DNA of 64,000 bases from an uncultured Prevotellaceae bacterium (GCA_947176535.1 CAMWQU010000011.1:1-64000), one strand, 5' to 3'; positions 53,193 through 63,390 are shown, counted from the stretch's first letter. Translations and numbers: made by a program. Notes: a model not told the origin generated them from the sequence alone.

Positions 53193-54521
53193 TTATAAGG
53201 AAGCGTGTGCGCGCACGAGGGACTTGAACTGCTCACCGCGGTCTTCCATGTTTTTGAAAAGGTCGAAACTGGCGCAGCAGGGACTCAGCAGCACACATTG
53301 GCCCGGCCGGGCCATGCTGAAACAGGCCTCCACGCAGTCCTGCATGCTGTGGGTGTCGCTGACGGGCAGCCCCAGCGGGTCGAATGCCTCATGCAGTTTC
53401 CGGTTGTCGGCTCCCAAGTAGACCAGGCCCGCGCACTTCTCGCGCACGATGTCGGACAGCACGGAGTAGTCGTTGCCCTTGTCCCGGCCGCCCACAATGA
53501 GGATGGTAGGGCGCGTCATGGCCTGCAGGGCCACGTAGCAGGCATCTACGTTGGTGGCCTTGGAATCGTTGATGAAGAGCACGCCGCCCTTCTCCTCCAC
53601 GCGCTCCAGACGATGCTCCACACCGGGGAACTCGGTGAGGCAGCGGCGAATCAGGGATTCATCCACCCCGACAAACTTCGTGGCCGTGTAGACGGCGAGG
53701 GCGTTGCGCTTGTTGTGCTGACCCATCTGCGAGAAACTGAGTCCGAGACGTTCGAAGTCGTCGTCCTCGAAAGGCAGCAGGGTGGGCTGTCCGGAACGGG
53801 CCGGGCGCGACGATGGAGTGGTGGCCGGCGCACATCCGTGGTGCCGCTTTTCCAGTTCCTCTTCGATGTGCTCGTCCTGACGCCAATAGATGAAGGCATC
53901 CCCGGCCTGTTGATTCTGTATGATGCGCATTTTGGAGTCTGTGTAATGCTGCATTTGGAAATCGTAGCGGTCGAGGTGGTCGGGTGTAATGTTCATGAGC
54001 ACGGCCACGTCGGCACGGAAGTCATACATGTTGTCGAGCTGAAACGAACTAATCTCCAGAACGTACCAGTCGTGGTCGCCCTGAGCCACCTGCAAGGCGT
54101 AGGAACGCCCGATGTTACCGGCCAGACCAACGTCCACGCCCCACTGCTGCATGATGTAGTAGATGAGACTGGTAGTCGTGGTCTTTCCGTTGGAACCGGT
54201 GATGCAGATGGTCTTTCCGCGGCTGTAGGGCCGGGCAAATTCCAGTTCGGAGAGAATGGGAGTACCTTTCTGGATAAGCTGCTGTACGAGAGGTGCCGTG
54301 TCGGGAATGCCGGGGCTCTTCACCACGACATCTGCATCGAGAATGCGCTCCTCGGTGTGTCCGTTCTCTTCGTGCGCGATGTTGTGCTCCGCAAGCATCT
54401 GTCTGTACTTCTCCTTAATGGAGCCCATCTCGCTCACAAACACGTCCCATCCCTGCTTCTGCGCAAGGATGGCCGTTCCTATTCCGCTCTCGGCGCCTCC
54501 CAGTATGGTTATCTTTTTCAT
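53193..54521 (-). CDS. murD: UDP-N-acetylmuramoylalanine--D-glutamate ligase
   Basis: A 442-residue Mur ligase that adds D-Glu. The N-terminal Rossmann part begins KKITILGGAESGIGTA, and the ATP loop GSNGKTTT lies at 109-116. Later motifs are LDRYDFQMQHYTDSK and FINDSKATNVDA. Inserted near residues 215-250 is a low-complexity stretch (CAPATTPSSRPARSG) that is longer than usual. It lies between mraY (23 bp) and ftsW. Confidence 0.95.
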   Translation of the reverse strand: MKKITILGGAESGIGTAILAQKQGWDVFVSEMGSIKEKYRQMLAEHNIAHEENGHTEERILDADVVVKSPGIPDTAPLVQQLIQKGTPILSELEFARPYSRGKTICITGSNGKTTTTSLIYYIMQQWGVDVGLAGNIGRSYALQVAQGDHDWYVLEISSFQLDNMYDFRADVAVLMNITPDHLDRYDFQMQHYTDSKMRIIQNQQAGDAFIYWRQDEHIEEELEKRHHGCAPATTPSSRPARSGQPTLLPFEDDDFERLGLSFSQMGQHNKRNALAVYTATKFVGVDESLIRRCLTEFPGVEHRLERVEEKGGVLFINDSKATNVDACYVALQAMTRPTILIVGGRDKGNDYSVLSDIVREKCAGLVYLGADNRKLHEAFDPLGLPVSDTHSMQDCVEACFSMARPGQCVLLSPCCASFDLFKNMEDRGEQFKSLVRAHASL

Positions 54522-54544
54522 AGTCTCTAATCCCTAATCCCTAA

Positions 54545-55807
54545 TCACCTAATTTTTAATGTAATGATGGCCAGTGCCGAAGTAATGATGGTTACAATCC
54601 AAAAGCGGACGGTAATCTTCGACTCCAACCAGCAACCCTTTGGCCAGTTCCATAGGATTTTCAGTTCGTCGCTCAGTTGTCCGGGCTTTACGCGGAACGC
54701 ATCGTGGATGGGAGCACGTTTGAACACTCTCCATTTCTCTCCGCGCTTGTTTCCGATTCTGGCATAATAAGTTTGCAGTAAGCTGCTCACGCTTTCGCAC
54801 AGGAATACGAAGCACAGCACGGGGATCAGCAGTTCCTTGTGGATGATGACACACGTGACGGCTATGATGCCGCCGATGGCCAGACTGCCCGTGTCACCCA
54901 TGAATACCTGAGCCGGATAGGCGTTGTACCAGAGGAAACCTATCAGTCCGCCCATGAAAGCCATAAGGAAAATGACTAACTCTTCGCTTCCCGGCACAAA
55001 CATGATGTTCAGGTAGGACGCCATGCCGATGTGACTGCTCATGTAGGCCAGAATGGCGAGGGCAAAAACGATGATGGCTGAGTTGCCGGCGCACATGCCG
55101 TCCAGGCCGTCGTTCAGGTTCGAGCCGTTGCTGACGGCCATAACCACAAAGGTGGTGATGAAGACAAAAAATATCCATCCGGCGGCGGTGCGGTACTTTC
55201 CCAACCCACTGAATATGCCGCTGTAACTGAGGTTATTGTTCTTGACAAAAGGAATCGTGGTGATGGTACTTTTCACCGGTTCGCTCTTGTGCACGACTTC
55301 GGTGTGATTCTTCTCCACTATCTTCACGTTCTCGCGGATGACGGCGTCGGGACTCAGCCACAGCGTCAGGCCGATTATCAGGCCCAGCAGTGCCTGGCCG
55401 GCCAGTTTGAAGATGGGGCGCAGTCCGTCTTTCGAGCCTTTCATCTTGATGTAATCGTCTGCGAATCCTAAAGCACCGAGCCACAGGGTGGTGCCAATCA
55501 TCATGAGCATGTATATATTGCGCAGACGCCCCAACAGCAGGCAGGGGACAATGGTTGCAAGAATGATGATGATGCCACCCATCGTGGGCACACCCTTCTT
55601 CTCGGTTCCATACGGGTCGATTTTGCTGTCGCGTTGCGTTTCGCTTATCTTGTGCCGCTTCATCCACTTAATGAAATACTCGCCGAACCAGATGCTGATG
55701 ACAAGCGAGAGTACCAGTGTCAGGATGGCACGGAAGGAGATGTATGACCAAAGGTGAGCACCGGATATGCCGAAGTTACCGAGGTATCTGAAGAGATAAT
55801 ACAACAT
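54545..55807 (-). CDS. mraY: Phospho-MurNAc-pentapeptide transferase
   Basis: A 420-residue, roughly ten-helix enzyme that makes lipid I from UDP-MurNAc-pentapeptide. Conserved are KKGVPTMGG (about 90), the paired aspartates in FADDYIKMKGSKDG and the NLNDGLDGM motif. A longer periplasmic segment (about residues 165-205) is typical of Bacteroidetes. The histidine cluster that reads HHH in E. coli and HDH in Bacteroides reads H368-D369-A370 here. The sequence is otherwise complete. Confidence 0.95.
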   Translation of the reverse strand: MLYYLFRYLGNFGISGAHLWSYISFRAILTLVLSLVISIWFGEYFIKWMKRHKISETQRDSKIDPYGTEKKGVPTMGGIIIILATIVPCLLLGRLRNIYMLMMIGTTLWLGALGFADDYIKMKGSKDGLRPIFKLAGQALLGLIIGLTLWLSPDAVIRENVKIVEKNHTEVVHKSEPVKSTITTIPFVKNNNLSYSGIFSGLGKYRTAAGWIFFVFITTFVVMAVSNGSNLNDGLDGMCAGNSAIIVFALAILAYMSSHIGMASYLNIMFVPGSEELVIFLMAFMGGLIGFLWYNAYPAQVFMGDTGSLAIGGIIAVTCVIIHKELLIPVLCFVFLCESVSSLLQTYYARIGNKRGEKWRVFKRAPIHDAFRVKPGQLSDELKILWNWPKGCWLESKITVRFWIVTIITSALAIITLKIR

Positions 55808-55844
55808 GATTCGTTATTCTTTGGTAGGTTGTTGGATTTAGCTT

Positions 55845-57299
55845 TTAGTTCAGTCTGAAGCACTCGCGGATAACTTCGTGGTCATCGAAATGGTGCTTCA
55901 CGCCTTGTATAATCTGGTAGTCCTCGTGTCCCTTGCCGGCCACGAGAATCACGTCGCCCGGTTGCGCCAGTGTGCATGCTGTGCGGATGGCCTCTCGCCG
56001 ATCTACGATGCTGATTACCGTCCGGCACTGCTCGTCGGTGAGTCCTGCTAGCATATCGTTTATAATCTCCTGCGGTTCCTCGAAGCGGGGATTGTCGCTC
56101 GTGATGATGACGTGGTCGCTGTTTCTGACAGCCTCCTGTGCCATGAGGGGGCGTTTCCCTTTGTCGCGGTTGCCTCCGGCGCCGCACACTGTCCAGCATT
56201 GGTGAGGTTTGCGCAGAATCTCGTTGATGGTGGAAAGTACATTTGCCAGTGCATCGGGCGTGTGGGCATAGTCCACGATGGCGGTTACGCCCTGAGAACT
56301 CCGGATGGTCTCGAAGCGACCGTTCACCGGCGTCATGGCACTCAGTGCCACGAGAACCTCCTCCGGGTTATGCCCCAGCATGACGGATGCACCGTACACG
56401 GCCAACAGGTTGCTGACGTTGAAGCGGCCCACAAACTGCACGAATACCTCGCGTCCGTCCATGGACAGGTTCATGCCCTCGAAACTCTCCTCCAGAATGC
56501 CGGCCTTGAAGTCGGCTGCCGTGCGCAGGGCATAGGTCTTTACCTCGGCCTTCGTATTCTGTGTCATGAACAACCCATTCTTGTCGTCGGCATTGGTGAT
56601 GGCAAATGCTTCCTTTGGCAGCATATCGAAGAATCCTTTTTTGGCATCGCGATAGGCTTCGAACGTCTTATGATAGTCGAGGTGGTCGCGGGTAAGGTTG
56701 GTGAAAATGCCTCCGGCAAAGGTCAGGCCGCCGATGCGCTGCTGACTGACGGCATGGCTGCTGACTTCCATAAAAGCATACTGGCATCCTTCGTCGGCCA
56801 TACGTCCGAGCAGCCGGTTCAGCGTGATGGGATCGGGCGTGGTGCATTCCGTGGGAAGAGCCTCGCCGTCGATGTAGTTGCAGACCGTGCTGCAAAGTCC
56901 CACCTTGTAGCCGAACCTCCGGAATATGCGATAGAGTAGGGTAGCGATGGTTGTCTTGCCGTTGGTGCCTGTCACACCGATGAGTTTCATTCTGCGTGTC
57001 GGGTCGCCGTAGAAGCGGGTGGCTAAAGCACCTATGACATTCCCCGTGTTGGCATACTGTACGTAGGTAACGCCCTCCTGCGGGGTATCGGGCAACGTTT
57101 CGCAGATGACGGTGGTGGCACCTAACTCCACGGCTTTGTCTATAAACAGATGGCCGTCGGTTTGTGTGCCCCGTATGGCGATAAAGGCATTTCCTTTGCC
57201 TATCTTACGGGAATCAATTTCTATGCCGGTAACTTCCGGATTCTCGTTCCCGACGATTCTTTCGGGAGTGGTTGTCTGTATGAGTTCTTGTAGGGTCAT
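55845..57299 (-). CDS. murE: UDP-MurNAc-tripeptide synthetase, meso-diaminopimelate type
   Basis: A 484-residue Mur ligase that adds the third amino acid. The ATP loop GTNGKTT is at 111-117, the carbamylated-lysine region is further on, and the specificity motif DNPR (in [10 protein letters not shown], about residue 406) indicates meso-DAP rather than lysine. This agrees with Gram-negative peptidoglycan. It is 44 bp behind ftsI and 37 bp ahead of mraY. Confidence 0.96.
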   Translation of the reverse strand: MTLQELIQTTTPERIVGNENPEVTGIEIDSRKIGKGNAFIAIRGTQTDGHLFIDKAVELGATTVICETLPDTPQEGVTYVQYANTGNVIGALATRFYGDPTRRMKLIGVTGTNGKTTIATLLYRIFRRFGYKVGLCSTVCNYIDGEALPTECTTPDPITLNRLLGRMADEGCQYAFMEVSSHAVSQQRIGGLTFAGGIFTNLTRDHLDYHKTFEAYRDAKKGFFDMLPKEAFAITNADDKNGLFMTQNTKAEVKTYALRTAADFKAGILEESFEGMNLSMDGREVFVQFVGRFNVSNLLAVYGASVMLGHNPEEVLVALSAMTPVNGRFETIRSSQGVTAIVDYAHTPDALANVLSTINEILRKPHQCWTVCGAGGNRDKGKRPLMAQEAVRNSDHVIITSDNPRFEEPQEIINDMLAGLTDEQCRTVISIVDRREAIRTACTLAQPGDVILVAGKGHEDYQIIQGVKHHFDDHEVIRECFRLN

Positions 57300-57343
57300 G
57301 GGACTTACGCGACTGATATATTTAGAAGTAACAAAATGGTTTT

Positions 57344-59362
57344 TTACTGAAGTCTGAGGCTAACGGTTCTTCCTTTAGCGTTCTTGGTACCGGCGGGGAT
57401 GCTTTGTTCGCGGACGGTGCCTGTTCCCTGGAGCCTCACTCTCAGTCCGGCTTTCTCCATCATGTAGACGGCATCCCGCGCCCCCATACCCGCAACATCG
57501 GGCACGACGCCGGTTGCTGCCGCTGTGCGCTCTTTGGAGAACTCAGGCACGAAAACACTCGTACTATCCGCCGCCTTGCTTGCATCCCGGTAGGCCCCTT
57601 GGTTCATCACTTGCTGGCTGATTTCGCTGAACACAGGGCCGCATTGTCCGCCACCGGAGGCCGGCAGGCCATGTTTGCGGATGCAGACGATGCAGGAATA
57701 TTTAGGGTCGTCGCTGGGGAAGTACCCGCAGAAGCTGACCATGTAGGCGTGGCTGGCGTAGCTACCGTTCTCGGCCACCTGCGCGGTACCGGTCTTTCCG
57801 CTCACCTTGAAGCGTTTGTTACCGGCCTGTCGTCCCAGTCCCTCGCTCACCACCTTTTCCAGAATGGTCTGTATGTCGCGCAGGGTCTGTTGCGAGCAGA
57901 TGCGTTCCTTGATGACCTCCACGGGAAACTCGCGGACAATCTCTCCGTCTTCCATTTCGGCCTTGACGAAGCGCGGGCGGACAAATTTTCCGTTATTGGC
58001 GATGGCGTTGTAGAACGCTACCGTACTGATGGGCGGAATCTGCGTTTCGTATCCGATGCTCATCCACGCCAGTGCCGTTTTCGACCAGTTTCCGGTCTGC
58101 TTGTTGGTATCTGGCATACGCACCCGTGGATTGGCCCCCATGGGCAGCCCCAAAGGAATGCCGACGCCCAAATTGTAGAGCCCCTGCACAAACTTCTCGG
58201 GCTGGTCGTGATAAGCCTCGTCGATAAGTCTGCTTACTCCGATGTTCGAACTGTATTTCATCACGTCCGTGACGTTCAGCGTGCCGTAACCGCCTTTGTG
58301 CCAGTTATGGTCTTTCATGGGACGTCCGTGCATGCTGTATATGCCCGACCCAGTCTCTACGATGGTCTCGGGGGTTATCTTTTTATCCTCCAGTGCCACC
58401 ATGATGCTGCCCGTCTTGAATGTGGAACCGGGTTCCCAAAGCGCATTGATGGCATCGTTCTGTGTCTCGTAATATCCGTCCGCACAACGCGATAGGCTGA
58501 CCATGGCCTTGATGTCTCCCGTCTTCACCTCCATGAGGATGACCACGCCCTTTTCACCGTTCACCTCTTTCAGTTTGTTGCGGATGGCCTTCTCCGCAAT
58601 GTCCTGCATGGTGGCGTCGATGGTGCACACGATGTCGTGTCCGTGCATCGGCTCGCGGTCGAAGAAACTCACCCGTTTGTTGCGCACCTTCGTGCGGTGC
58701 ATGATGCCGTTTGTGCCGCGCAGGATGGTGTCGTAGCACCATTCCAGTCCGCTCGTCGCCTTGGCCGAGTCCTTGGACAAGTTTCCTAACATTCTCGAAG
58801 CCAGAGAACCATACGGCTTCGTGCGCAACATGACGCGTTCGGGATTGAAGCCTCCCTTGAACGCCGTCTCGCGCAGCAGCGGCAGTTCCTTCGCCTGCTT
58901 GTACTGTATGTAGGTCGCCATACCCGGATAGAGATTCCACGCGTGCGAACCGCGTCTTCTGCCTTCCAGGATGCGCTTCCGGAACCACGCCTCGGACTTG
59001 TCGGGGAATATCTCGTGCAGACCCTCTGCGATGCTGTCGATGTCGGCATTCAGGGCGGAGTCGCGCCACGCCTGAGCCTTCTCGCGAGCTTTCTCGTCGG
59101 CGTCGATGACCACGAAGTCCATGAACAGGCGATACTGCGGCAGTGAGGCCACCATCACCTTACCGTCGGCGGAGATAATGTTTCCGCGTGTGGCCTCCAC
59201 GCTGAGGCTGTCCGAGACGAACCGTTTGCTCACCTGCCGCCAATAGTCGGCATGGAAAAGCATCGTGTTGAGTGCCGTTCCGATGATGTAGATTCCTATT
59301 GCGCCGATGGCGAAGCTGATGAGCCGGAATCGTTTAACCGCTTTATTGTTTTTGTTTGTCAT
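57344..59362 (-). CDS. ftsI: Penicillin-binding protein, FtsI type with PASTA domain
   Basis: A 672-residue septal transpeptidase. One membrane helix (about residues 13-33) leads to the pedestal domain (about 50-230) and the transpeptidase domain with SxxK at S313-K316 (GSTFKTG), SxN (YSSNIG) and KTG ([14 protein letters not shown]). A single C-terminal PASTA domain ([20 protein letters not shown]) ends the protein, a SpoVD/Bacteroidetes feature absent from E. coli FtsI. The gene lies 6 bp after ftsL. Confidence 0.94.
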   Translation of the reverse strand: MTNKNNKAVKRFRLISFAIGAIGIYIIGTALNTMLFHADYWRQVSKRFVSDSLSVEATRGNIISADGKVMVASLPQYRLFMDFVVIDADEKAREKAQAWRDSALNADIDSIAEGLHEIFPDKSEAWFRKRILEGRRRGSHAWNLYPGMATYIQYKQAKELPLLRETAFKGGFNPERVMLRTKPYGSLASRMLGNLSKDSAKATSGLEWCYDTILRGTNGIMHRTKVRNKRVSFFDREPMHGHDIVCTIDATMQDIAEKAIRNKLKEVNGEKGVVILMEVKTGDIKAMVSLSRCADGYYETQNDAINALWEPGSTFKTGSIMVALEDKKITPETIVETGSGIYSMHGRPMKDHNWHKGGYGTLNVTDVMKYSSNIGVSRLIDEAYHDQPEKFVQGLYNLGVGIPLGLPMGANPRVRMPDTNKQTGNWSKTALAWMSIGYETQIPPISTVAFYNAIANNGKFVRPRFVKAEMEDGEIVREFPVEVIKERICSQQTLRDIQTILEKVVSEGLGRQAGNKRFKVSGKTGTAQVAENGSYASHAYMVSFCGYFPSDDPKYSCIVCIRKHGLPASGGGQCGPVFSEISQQVMNQGAYRDASKAADSTSVFVPEFSKERTAAATGVVPDVAGMGARDAVYMMEKAGLRVRLQGTGTVREQSIPAGTKNAKGRTVSLRLQ

Positions 59363-59368
59363 GCCGGG

Positions 59369-59791
59369 CTATTCGTTGATGATGATGGTGAATGGAGGTT
59401 CCTGAGCAGGTGCGAGCGTACTGTCGCCGAGGCTCCGCAGCCGTAGTTCTATCTGACTCTGTCGGGTGCTTCGCGTCAGTTGGCTGGAACGTGTGAGCGA
59501 GCGGAAACGCCAGTCCTCCACTTCGTTCTTCAGCAGCTCTTTCTCGATGATTTCCTGTTGGGCCTGATAGCGGTTGGTTACCATGAGCAGTATGCCCAGC
59601 AGGATGAGCAGCAGCAGGGGAATCTGAGCGAACACCCAACGGCTGTCGATGTTTATCGACCGCGCCAGTTCTCGCAGGTTCCGGCTTTCTCCGTTCTCCG
59701 TCTCGCCTTCGGTGAACATCGAGCTCCACAGATGGGGCTTCTCCGCTTCCACCTTGATTTCCTCCGTATGTTTGTCTTCCGTCTTTTCCAT
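59369..59791 (-). CDS. ftsL: FtsL-like divisome protein
   Basis: A 140-residue bitopic protein. A charged cytoplasmic tail (about 1-52) leads to one membrane helix (about 54-71) and a short periplasmic coiled-coil-like segment (about 74-120, EIIEKELLKNEVEDWRFRSL). Sequence similarity to E. coli FtsL is slight; the call rests on size, topology and position between rsmH (54 bp) and ftsI (6 bp). Confidence 0.8.
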   Translation of the reverse strand: MEKTEDKHTEEIKVEAEKPHLWSSMFTEGETENGESRNLRELARSINIDSRWVFAQIPLLLLILLGILLMVTNRYQAQQEIIEKELLKNEVEDWRFRSLTRSSQLTRSTRQSQIELRLRSLGDSTLAPAQEPPFTIIINE

Positions 59792-59845
59792 GTCGGGTAA
59801 ATGTTTGTCCGGTCACTCTTGAAAAAGCGTTCCGGGGTTCTTCAT

Positions 59846-60766
59846 TCAGCGTTTCTCCGCCACTCTCAGTTTCGCACTTCGGCTGCGCGGGTTCTCGGTC
59901 TGCTCCTGCGCGGTGGGCACCATGGCTTTGCCGATGGGGGCGAGCGGAGCCGGCGTATGCCCGTAGATGTCCCGTTCGCACTGTCCGTCCACGTTTCCGC
60001 TGCGCATCACGTTCTTCACCATGCGGTCTTCCAGCGAATGGTAGGTGAGCACCACCAGACGACCGCCCGGCCGCAGCATCTCCGTAGCGGCCAGCAGCAT
60101 CTGCTGCAGAGCCTTCATCTCGCCGTTCACCTCGATGCGCAGGGCCTGGAACACGCGTGCGAGGTCTTTCCGCTCGCGGCTCCGGTCGAGCAGCGGCGCC
60201 AGTGTTTCGGCCAGTTGTCCGGTCGTCTCCACGGGCCGCACGGTGCGGGCCTTCACCAGTGTCTGCGCCAGACGCTTTCCCTGCCGCAGTTCGCCGTAGA
60301 GGCGGAATATGCGTTCCAGAGCCTCCTCGCTGTACTCGTTCACGACCTCACGGGCCGTCAGGCGCGCACGCTGATTCATGCGCATGTCAAGGGGCGCGTC
60401 CATGCGGAAACTGAATCCGCGTTCTGCGGCATCGAGGTGGTGACTGCTCACGCCGAGGTCGGCCAGTATGCCGTCCACCTCGTCATGCCCGTAGTATTGC
60501 ATCCAGTTCTTGAAGTAGCGGAAGTTGCTCCGCACGAAAGTGAATCTCTCGTCCTCGGGCGCGCCGGCTATGGCGTCCAAGTCCTGGTCGAAACCGTAGA
60601 GGTGTCCCTTGTCGCCCACGTGTTGCAGCATCTCGCGGCTATGTCCTCCACCCCCGAACGTGAGGTCGGCATACACCCCCCCGGGCCTGATATTTAGCCC
60701 CGCTATCGCCTCTTGTAGCATTACGGGAACGTGATAACTGTAACTTGTTTGAGGACAATTCTTCAT
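59846..60766 (-). CDS. rsmH: 16S rRNA m4C1402 methyltransferase RsmH
   Basis: A 306-residue SAM-dependent enzyme that methylates C1402 of 16S rRNA. The SAM loop is DLTFGGGGHSREML (about residues 34-47), with FDQDLDA as the acidic motif, GILADLGVSSH and the final DRMVKNVM...PRSRSAKLRVAE. It is the first gene of the dcw cluster here. In most bacteria mraZ precedes it; no mraZ is seen in the 580 bp upstream. Confidence 0.96.
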   Translation of the reverse strand: MKNCPQTSYSYHVPVMLQEAIAGLNIRPGGVYADLTFGGGGHSREMLQHVGDKGHLYGFDQDLDAIAGAPEDERFTFVRSNFRYFKNWMQYYGHDEVDGILADLGVSSHHLDAAERGFSFRMDAPLDMRMNQRARLTAREVVNEYSEEALERIFRLYGELRQGKRLAQTLVKARTVRPVETTGQLAETLAPLLDRSRERKDLARVFQALRIEVNGEMKALQQMLLAATEMLRPGGRLVVLTYHSLEDRMVKNVMRSGNVDGQCERDIYGHTPAPLAPIGKAMVPTAQEQTENPRSRSAKLRVAEKR

Positions 60767-60786
60767 GCTTGTTTGCTATTGGGCTG

Positions 60787-60794
60787 TAAAGGTA
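60787..60794 (-). promoter_or_regulatory. Degenerate -7 box for rsmH
   Basis: On the minus strand TACCTTTA, one base off TAnnTTTG, 20 bp before the rsmH ATG. It may be the start of dcw transcription. Confidence 0.4.
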
Positions 60795-61008
60795 CGAAAA
60801 AGTTTTGATATTTAGGTTTAAGAATCTAAATTTATTTTTCAAAATCGGGACGTTTTTTTTCAAGGTCTTTTCGGGTGGCTTCAGGATGTGGGTTGCAGGG
60901 GGTAGTTTGTGGAACCCTACGCGCGTGTACGCGTGAATATTATTAATGTATGTCCGTGCCGGAAAGGATTTCAGACGGCCCCGCAGACGACCCGCGCCAG
61001 TCCCCCCC

Positions 61009-61096
61009 CCGTGGACGAGGCTTGGTCCATAGTATTGTCGGGGGCCCGACAATACTATGGACCGACCTCAGACATTACTATTGTCGAGGCTCCGTC
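61009..61096. repeat. 22-bp array, family B copy 3, with long hairpin
   Basis: Four 22-bp steps (61009-61030, 61031-61052, 61053-61074, 61075-61096) read in the opposite orientation to copies 1 and 2. Within it GGTCCATAGTATTGTCGGG (61024-61042) is a perfect 19-bp inverse complement of 61045-61063 with a 2-base centre. The motifs GTCCATAG and CGACAATA are those of the other B copies. Confidence 0.85.
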
Positions 61097-61309
61097 CTGC
61101 CGGGGATTGGTCCGCGTCCTGCGGCCGCCGGATGGGGGTGCCGGGCGGATTAGGCCGTTTTCTGAACGAAAAATCTCCATTTCATCGGTAAAAAGCATGT
61201 TTTTCGCCCTTTTGGTCGCGATGGGGAAAAACGGTCTTTTTGCAACGGAATTTTGGTAACGGCCTCTAATTATACCAAAACAATGGCCTCCGGTATGCCG
61301 ATTTTTTTG

Positions 61310-61317
61310 TACCTTTG
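61310..61317 (+). promoter_or_regulatory. -7 box for the PCMD lipoprotein gene
   Basis: TACCTTTG, 31 bp before the ATG at 61349. No clear -33 element. Confidence 0.6.
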
Positions 61318-61348
61318 CCCCGAATTATGTAAAAACAAATAAGATAAA

Positions 61349-62566
61349 ATGAAACGAAAACTGATAAATCTTCCTCTTCTCCTGCTGACTTTTGCCGGGA
61401 TGTTCGCGTCGTGCATCGGCGAGGAACCCCTGAATGCAGAGTGTGACATCGAGGAAGTGACGGTGATGATTGACAATCCCGGCTCCGTTCTTGCTGCCGG
61501 TTACGATTACTCTGCGAATGGCCGGGCTACGGTATCTTCGGTGGAGGACAGCATTTGTTTCCTTATCAAGTGGAACACGGACGTGGATATGTTGCCCGTC
61601 TCCCTCGCCGTGACCGAGGGAGCGCAGTGCTTTATTCTGCAGGATGGCGAATATCAGCCTTTCCGCAACGGCGAGGAGGTGGATTTCTCCGATGAAAAGG
61701 TGCAAAATTTCCGCATCCAGTCGCAGGACACGTACTGGAAGCGCGACTACAAAATCTGCTTCGTTCACGACGAGGAACCTTTGTTCCAGCCCATGGATTT
61801 GCACATTAGCTTCGACCACTTTGCCCTGAACACTTCCGACAAGGCCGCAGAGGCCAACAAATACTACGTCTGGACGGAACCCGAATTTGGAAAAAACTAT
61901 GCCGGCAAATGGGCGACGGGTAACCCCGGCTTCAAACTCAGCAAGTCGAGTGCTAATCCGCTTGAATATCCCTCCGTGCCTTTGGAAGGCGAGGGTGTGG
62001 ACGGCGGTGCCTGTCTGAAATTAGAGACCAAGGACACGGGAGCTTTCGGTGCCATGGTGCGCATGCGCATTGCTGCGGGCAGCTTCTTCTTTGGGGAGTT
62101 TGACGTGACCAGTGCGCTCAAGAACGCCCTTGCCGCCACACTGTTCGGTCAGCCTTTCAAACATAAGCCCGTGAAAGTATCGGGTATGTACAAGTGGAAA
62201 GCCGGCGCGCGCTTCCAGGACAAGGCCGGAAATGCCGTCGATCGCGTGGATGCTCCCGACGCTTACTGCGTGCTCTACCGTAACCTCGATGCCGAGGGCA
62301 ATTTCGTCCGTCTGGACGGTGCCGACGTGCTCACCAATCCCAACATCGTGGGACTGGGACGCCTCAGCGGCGTGGTGGAGACCGACGTGTGGACACCTTT
62401 CGAGTTTGACGTGGTTTATACCGAGGACATCGACAACGAACTTTTAGCCAACAGCGGTTACAGCATGACCATCTGTTTCTCGTCCAGCATCGACGGAGCT
62501 TATTTCAAGGGCGCACCCGGCAGTACGTTCTACGTGGATGACGTGACACTGAAGTGCGAGTATTAA
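61349..62566 (+). CDS. PCMD-domain outer-membrane lipoprotein
   Basis: A 405-residue lipoprotein. The signal peptide ends in a lipobox FASC with C22 as the acylated cysteine. An N-terminal immunoglobulin-like part (about 30-150) is followed by the PCMD domain (putative carbohydrate metabolism domain, about 160-405), a jelly-roll that ends VDDVTLKCEY. Such proteins are thought to bind glycans at the cell surface, though no enzyme activity is established. An outer-membrane barrel gene and a calycin-like gene follow closely, probably as one operon. Confidence 0.85.
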   Translation: MKRKLINLPLLLLTFAGMFASCIGEEPLNAECDIEEVTVMIDNPGSVLAAGYDYSANGRATVSSVEDSICFLIKWNTDVDMLPVSLAVTEGAQCFILQDGEYQPFRNGEEVDFSDEKVQNFRIQSQDTYWKRDYKICFVHDEEPLFQPMDLHISFDHFALNTSDKAAEANKYYVWTEPEFGKNYAGKWATGNPGFKLSKSSANPLEYPSVPLEGEGVDGGACLKLETKDTGAFGAMVRMRIAAGSFFFGEFDVTSALKNALAATLFGQPFKHKPVKVSGMYKWKAGARFQDKAGNAVDRVDAPDAYCVLYRNLDAEGNFVRLDGADVLTNPNIVGLGRLSGVVETDVWTPFEFDVVYTEDIDNELLANSGYSMTICFSSSIDGAYFKGAPGSTFYVDDVTLKCEY

Positions 62567-62601
62567 AACGAAGAAAACGAAAATCAAGGAAACGAATAAC
62601 G

Positions 62602-63390
62602 ATGAAACGAATATTTCTTTCACTGCTGGCGGTCTTCGGCCTGACGATAACTCAGGCGCAGGAACAGCCAAATACATGGGAAAAATGGGGCCCGACGGGC
62701 GAAAACGGTTCCGGCGTCATTGTGCGTGCAGGCTACACGATAGGCGGAACGTCGCCCATCCCCCTGCCCAACGAGATACGCTCCATCAACGAATTCTCAC
62801 CCAAGGGAGGAGCCACCGTGGGCATGGACGTCTACAAAATGTTTTCGCGCCGCTGGGGCGTAGCCCTCGCGTGCCGTTTCTTCTACGAGGGCTTCCACAC
62901 GGGTGCCGACGTCAAGAACTACAAAATCAGCCTCACCATGGAGGGAAACACCATGGCCGGCTACTTCACCGGAACGAATGCCACCAACACGGAGATGTGG
63001 GGCGTGACGCTGCCGATACTCGTCACCTGCCGCATCAGTCCGCGCTGGAACATCAGCGTAGGGCCCTACCTCTCGCACTACTTCAAGAAAACGTTCGAGG
63101 GAGAGGTTTACGACAACAAAAACGGCGTGGGCTACCTGCGCGTGGGCGATTTCACGGGCGAGAAAGTGGAAATCACCCGTCAGTCTCCCGCCACCTACGA
63201 CTTCAAGGACAATATGCTCCCGTGGAACGGCGGACTGGAATTTGTGTTCGACTGGAAGGCCATGAAGCACATGAACGTTTTTGCCTCGCTCGATTGGGGA
63301 CTTTCCAACATTCTTGAAAAGGATTTCGAGACCGTGCCTTTCAAGATGTACCCCATCTACGCCACGTTTGGCGCGGCCTATCGCTATTGA
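62602..63390 (+). CDS. Outer-membrane beta-barrel protein (PorT-like)
   Basis: A 262-residue protein with a signal peptide (about residues 1-19, ending TQA). The mature part has amphipathic strands and many aromatic residues and ends in AAYRY, an outer-membrane barrel signature. The start at 62602 is chosen because the residues before it (MRVLKRRKRK...) are basic and would spoil the signal peptide. It is 35 bp behind the PCMD lipoprotein gene and may form a surface complex with it. No substrate is known. Confidence 0.8.
   Translation: MKRIFLSLLAVFGLTITQAQEQPNTWEKWGPTGENGSGVIVRAGYTIGGTSPIPLPNEIRSINEFSPKGGATVGMDVYKMFSRRWGVALACRFFYEGFHTGADVKNYKISLTMEGNTMAGYFTGTNATNTEMWGVTLPILVTCRISPRWNISVGPYLSHYFKKTFEGEVYDNKNGVGYLRVGDFTGEKVEITRQSPATYDFKDNMLPWNGGLEFVFDWKAMKHMNVFASLDWGLSNILEKDFETVPFKMYPIYATFGAAYRY

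Larger units (their letters stand above)
60767..61348. other. Divergent intergenic region upstream of the dcw cluster
   Basis: This 582-bp gap holds a degenerate -7 box for rsmH, about 200 bp of unremarkable sequence, a run of nine Cs (61002-61010), the family B array (61009-61096), about 200 more bases without recognised content, and the promoter of the PCMD lipoprotein gene. No open frame resembles mraZ. Confidence 0.7.
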
